Below are positions 60,260 to 64,000 of a stretch of DNA of 64,000 nucleotides, in pieces. The stretch is taken from the NCBI GenBank assembly GCA_021401465.1, contig JADDMT010000122.1, positions 1 to 64,000 on the forward strand, in the 5' to 3' direction. Position 1 is the first letter of the stretch. Each line of letters begins with the position of its first letter. The notes below the pieces were generated by a model. That model was given only the letters and a program-made list of their open reading frames with translations. It searched no databases and was not told the origin of the DNA. A program made the translations under genes and the position numbers. This DNA is from Teratosphaeria epicoccoides (Eukaryota > Ascomycota > Dothideomycetes > Mycosphaerellales > Teratosphaeriaceae).

Positions 60260-60892
60260 ATGTCTTCTCTTTCTACATTACTACCTTGTGTCATCCTAGA
60301 CACTAACGCCCCTTTAACGCAGAAACGCAAATGTCGCGTAAATCGAATCTATCGTTAGGGCCAGGATAGCATGAAGTCCTATACTTAGTGTCAAGAGTTA
60401 AAGCTTGTTTGTCGAGTACACATTTCCTTAGGGAAATGTTCGTAGTGTCACTTTAGCAACTGTCGAAGTTGCGACGCGAAGGTAACAGAGGTCGAATAGA
60501 AGAAGTTAGGTAATTAGCGGAAAAGACTAATTGCCGATCTTAATCATGCGAAGGCGGCCCTAGCTAAGGCTTCGCAGAAGATAATAGAGGCGCATGCAAA
60601 GGAGATACGTATTCAGAAACAGTTAGACACAGTTAACCATGAAGTCGAGGATAGTCGCGCTCTTAAGGAGCGTGAGATTAGGGAAGACGAGGCTAAAGAG
60701 CAGGCTCTTTAGCAGGCTAGGTTTCTTCTTGACCTAGATCCCTCGACTAGTCTTGCTCTTAGTCCTACGACATAGAGCGTAATAGAAGGTTTCGCTAACG
60801 CGTCGTATTAGGGTTTCCTAGAGGGCGTAGTAGCCGAGCCTATTGATAGCGTCCTGCAGGAGCCTAGTCGTGGCTCATAACCTTCTTCCTAG
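60260..60892 (+). pseudogene. H2 antisense accessory gene, Zn2Cys6-like
   Basis: The same 633-bp frame as in H1, from ATG 60260 to TAG 60890-60892. It keeps Cys at positions 44, 51, 60, 63 and 71, while position 41 is Tyr. Together H1 and H2 show all six cysteines. The helical part (KRLIADLNHAKAALAKASQK) is better preserved here. Stops again sit at Gln/Trp-type codons, about nine of them. Confidence 0.7.
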
Positions 60893-62751
60893 GTTCGTTT
60901 TTTGCTTAAAGCTCCGTACCTTCTACTAACAGTTTCGTAGGTGTTTAAGGGGTTCCTAGGTGTTTTTAGTACTCCCGTATCCTTCCTATTTTACTAAGTA
61001 CTCTCGCTGTCTGTCTACCTAGCGAGTGTTGACGATCTTCTTGACAGTGTACTCTAGTTCTTCTACTTCAGGGTCAAGTAGTAAGGGTTCCGTTTACAGT
61101 GCGGCGTCTAGCGCTGCTAGTTCTAGCAGAGAGACATAGAACACAGGGTGTACTCTCATCTGCTTAGGTAGCTGTAACTCAAAATTAACTAGTCCTTTCT
61201 TGGCCTTAATCTAGAATAGTCCTAGTTTTACAGCGTCTAGTTTTTTACTTGGCTTGTCCGATTTAATGTGACAGCAGAGGAGATACACCTTATCCCCCTC
61301 CTTTAGAATTAGTCCCTTAATTCTCTTACGATTCGCGTACTATGCCATGTTCTACTAATAGAACTGCAGGTAGAGTCGTGCTTCTGTTTGTAGTTAGCGT
61401 AGGTGTTCTACTTGCCTAAGTGCTGCTAGGTTTTAATCCTTAGCTAAGACGTCTAGAACGTCTTCTATGGCTAATCCGTACGCTATCTAGAATAGCAAGA
61501 GTCCTGTCGACTCTGCTAGCGTGCTATTATACGCGAGATGTGCCATTAGCAACAACTCTACCTAGTTGTTCTAGTCCCTATTCACATAGGATCGAAGGTA
61601 CTGTTCTAATGTCTGATTTAGACGTTCTGTCTGTCTATCCGTCTAAGGGTAGAAGGAAGTACTTAGTCGATGTTTGACCTAGAATTGTCCTATTAGGGCC
61701 TTCTAGAAGTTAGAGGTAAACACGGATCCTCGGTCCGTTACTAGGTCTCGTGGCATACTGTTTAATGCTACTACCTACTTAATGAAGACATGCGCGATAT
61801 CTTTAGTCTTAAAGTCTTCGCGGTATAGGATAAACTTCCGAAACTTAGTGAATTAGTCGACTACTACCATGATTCTATCGAAGAACTCATTCGTGGCGGG
61901 TTCTCTTAACTAGGGTAGTTTAACGATAAAGTCTATAGTGAGCGATTCCTATGGCTATTAGGGTACCTTTAGCAGTCGTAGTAACCTATACAGTTTGTAA
62001 CAGTTATACTTGCTCTATTAGCAAGTTAAACATTAACGGACATAGTCCTCGATTACTCTGCCTATCCTAGGGAAGTAGTATTCTTGTCGGAGAATTTGCT
62101 TAATTTTAGACACTCCCAGGTGTCCTACCTAAGGTACGTTATGTCAGAGGCATAGTAGCTCCGAACGTAAGGATGTTAGCATGTATACTAACCCTTAGAA
62201 GAGAAGTACTCTGTCTTCGTCTTTATTATACGCTCCTAGTATGTCGAACTTCAAGAACTATACTGCTCCTTATAGGCGATCCTGTAACTCTAAGAGCAAA
62301 GGAAGCAGATAACTGTTCTTTATCGTGATGTCGTTTAATCTACGATAATCTACGCAAAGTCGCTAGTCGTCTTCCCCCTTAGGGACAAACAGGATTAGAT
62401 ACCTTACTAGTAACTACAACTCGCGGATAAAGCCCTTCCGGAGGTTGTCTTCTAGGTATTTCCAGAGAATCTCTAGCTTTGCCACTAATAATAGGCAAAC
62501 TAGTTGCTTTGTTAGCATCCTGCCTAGGAGTAAGGGTATCCCGTAGTCCTATTCCTAGTGTTCTGGCAGAGCCTCTTAGTCGGGTTCTTCCTTAAAAAGG
62601 GTAGCAAATTCCTTATATTCATCGGGAACCGTGAACTCGACTTTGACTTCAGCTTGCGTTACTTTGACCTATAGGACGTGCACTTCCTGTTCTAGATCCT
62701 TGATAGTAGTGACTATCTCGTTTAAAGTCATAGCACATATTTCGATCTTAC

Positions 62752-62993
62752 TGATAGGGAAGGTGTGCCGACCTTTCACTACTACCCTACATGGCCAAAA
62801 GGCTTAGTAATCAGTCCTGTAACAGGGCTGATTACAGTCGGCTACATATGCACACACACTGCAACCCGAGAAATATCCGCGAGGTCACGTGACGCCAAGC
62901 CTGCGGCTGGCACCCGTACGTCTGGCATCTCAAATATCCGCGAGGTCACGTGACGCCAAGCCTGCGGCTGACGCCCGTACGTCTGGCATATCA
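62752..62993. mobile_element. Small TG...CA element (solo-LTR or TRIM-like), young copy
   Basis: 242 bp, TGATAGGGAAGG...GGCATATCA, with ends TGATA/TATCA and the perfect duplication CTTAC (62747-62751 and 62994-62998). The empty site is seen in H1 near 31615 (CGATCTTGCCTAGTACG). Unlike its surroundings it still has many CA dinucleotides and CACGTGAC boxes, so it has largely escaped RIP. Confidence 0.88.
62871..62992. repeat. 61-bp tandem duplication inside the small element
   Basis: AAATATCCGCGAGGTCACGT starts at 62871 and again at 62932. The copy at 34936-35118 has one unit, which explains most of the length difference between the two. Confidence 0.85.
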
Positions 62994-64000
62994 CTTACCT
63001 AGTACGTCGTGTACTACAGGTAGAGGTATCGATCTTAAGAGTTCCGGGAACTAGATCCTCTCATTCTTCTAGTCAAGGTAGGGGTTAGTGTTTCTTAGCC
63101 ATAGTAAACCTAGCACTACATCTAAGCTAGGCGACTTAGTGATGTCGAACTAGATCATCTCTTAGTAGTATCCTATCTGTAGAGGCATCATCTTAGTCTC
63201 TTTGTCAACTATTCCTTAGTTGTACATGACTAGCTTTCTATTAATCGCTTATAGCGAGAAAGTATTCGTCTTCGCCTGTAGCCTTATCCTAGCTGTCCTG
63301 GCGAACTTCAGCGTCATGAATATTCTAGTACATCCTGAATCTATTAACGCCTAGGCTAGCGTCTCGTTAATGTGTACCTATACTCTAAGGTTGTCCGCGT
63401 ATCTAGCGCTAACTACGGCACATTGTTGCAGCCCTGTCTAGTCTGTCTGTAGGTCTAATTCTGGCGGACCTCATTGTTTCCTGAATAACTGTCTTCCCGG
63501 ACTAGTTTAGGGATCATATAGTCTCGGCTCATTCTTCTTCGAGTGTTACCGCTAACTAGCCTAAGAGGTCGTACTCGCTCTTGGCCTTGTTGTTCCTGCG
63601 CGTTTCTTGCGTACTCTATCTTCAAGTAGCTAACCTGGAGTTGTAGCGCTTGTAGAGCCTAGATACCTTTGTAGGTAAGGTAGCCTCCTTAGGGCGTAAA
63701 CTCTACCCTGAACGGTATAACTTCTTAGATGATCTTCTAATACGAGTAAGGATAAGCTACTACTAGTAGTCTTGTCAGGTGTCGTCGCATGTAGTCGGCT
63801 AGTTTGTCATACTCGAGCTAGTTAACATGTTGTACTCTATTAATCTATGGGCAAGCCTAAGCCTACTAGTTCTGTATGATTCGGATAATATTAAGTCTGA
63901 TGTCATGTAGCGGCATGGCCTATCTCTCTATGTTCTCGTCTTCCTCGGAATTAGGAATCACGGCCTCGACAAGCTCATAGTTGTCGTCCGAACCTTCTTC

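Larger units (their letters stand above)
59698..64000 (-). mobile_element. H copy 2: Gypsy chromovirus, 3' part
   Basis: 3' LTR at the left, then direct repeats, the antisense gene and pol on the minus strand, running off the right edge. It is not interrupted by G, so it preserves the empty site for G3 (near 59878). It has an internal deletion near 62224 and a small-element insertion at 62752. Confidence 0.88.
60875..64000 (-). pseudogene. pol: H2 pol, internally deleted and partial
   Basis: Pol stop TGA is at 60875-60877. The chromodomain and integrase are colinear with H1 to 62223. At about 62224 the sequence jumps from H1 position 29933 to 31094. This removes about 1.16 kb with the RT YLDD motif, RNase H and the integrase N-terminal end. 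Protease and the RT N-terminus follow to the window edge. The frame is also split by the small element at 62752. Confidence 0.8.

Noticed and set aside
1..64000. CRISPR arrays, tRNA or rRNA genes, bacterial operons
   Set aside because: The only regular short repeats are the 94-, 74- and 61-bp arrays within transposons. I saw no tRNA cloverleaf or rRNA signature, and the content is eukaryotic LTR elements.

Overview
This window looks like a transposon graveyard from a filamentous ascomycete with repeat-induced point mutation (RIP). I find no intact host gene. Almost every long reading frame belongs to a mobile element. The frames are broken mainly by TAG and TAA codons where family alignments expect Gln (CAG/CAA) or Trp (TGG), which is what CpA-to-TpA mutation produces. 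Differences between copies are mostly transitions. Organism and clade are inferred; no marker gene is present.

Four LTR families and one DNA transposon account for most of the sequence. Family names G, H and Z are my own labels. G is a Ty3/Gypsy chromovirus with a 360-bp LTR and a single gag-pol frame of about 1655 codons. H is a second Gypsy chromovirus with a 138-bp LTR. Z is a third Gypsy-like element, of which only the 5' part is present. There is also a Ty1/Copia element and a Plavaka-like (CMC superfamily) transposase with 94-bp subterminal repeats. A small TG...CA element of 183-242 bp occurs twice with perfect 5-bp target duplications.

Layout: Z (1-1798, minus) is inserted in G copy 1 (1799-7797, minus). 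G1 in turn interrupts a Copia pol gene (7798-10613, plus). G copy 2 (10614-18782, plus) interrupts the same Copia gene, which resumes at 18783-19272. Next is H copy 1 (19273-34054, minus), split by G copy 3 (19453-27621, plus, the best preserved copy, target duplication GAGAC). At 34055-39720 lie LTR fragments, the small element, a truncated G copy 4 (minus) and a Copia gag fragment. 39721-44596 holds hairpin-rich DNA, an unrecognised minus-strand degenerate frame and the first part of a SNF2-helicase-like remnant. 44597-54690 is a composite G element with three LTRs whose outer ends share the duplication AACAC; it splits the SNF2-like remnant, which resumes to about 55340. 55690-59660 is the Plavaka-like transposon. 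59698-64000 is H copy 2 (minus), with an internal deletion and a young copy of the small element.

The most interesting biology is an accessory antisense gene in both Gypsy families, placed between the end of pol and the 3' LTR. In G it is 1572 bp in three copies, encodes paired-cysteine motifs and basic patches, and has a TATA box about 81 bp upstream of its ATG on the antisense strand. In H it is 633 bp in both copies and encodes a Zn2Cys6-like cysteine cluster followed by a charged helical segment. Z carries a textbook-looking -1 ribosomal frameshift signal at its gag/pro junction.
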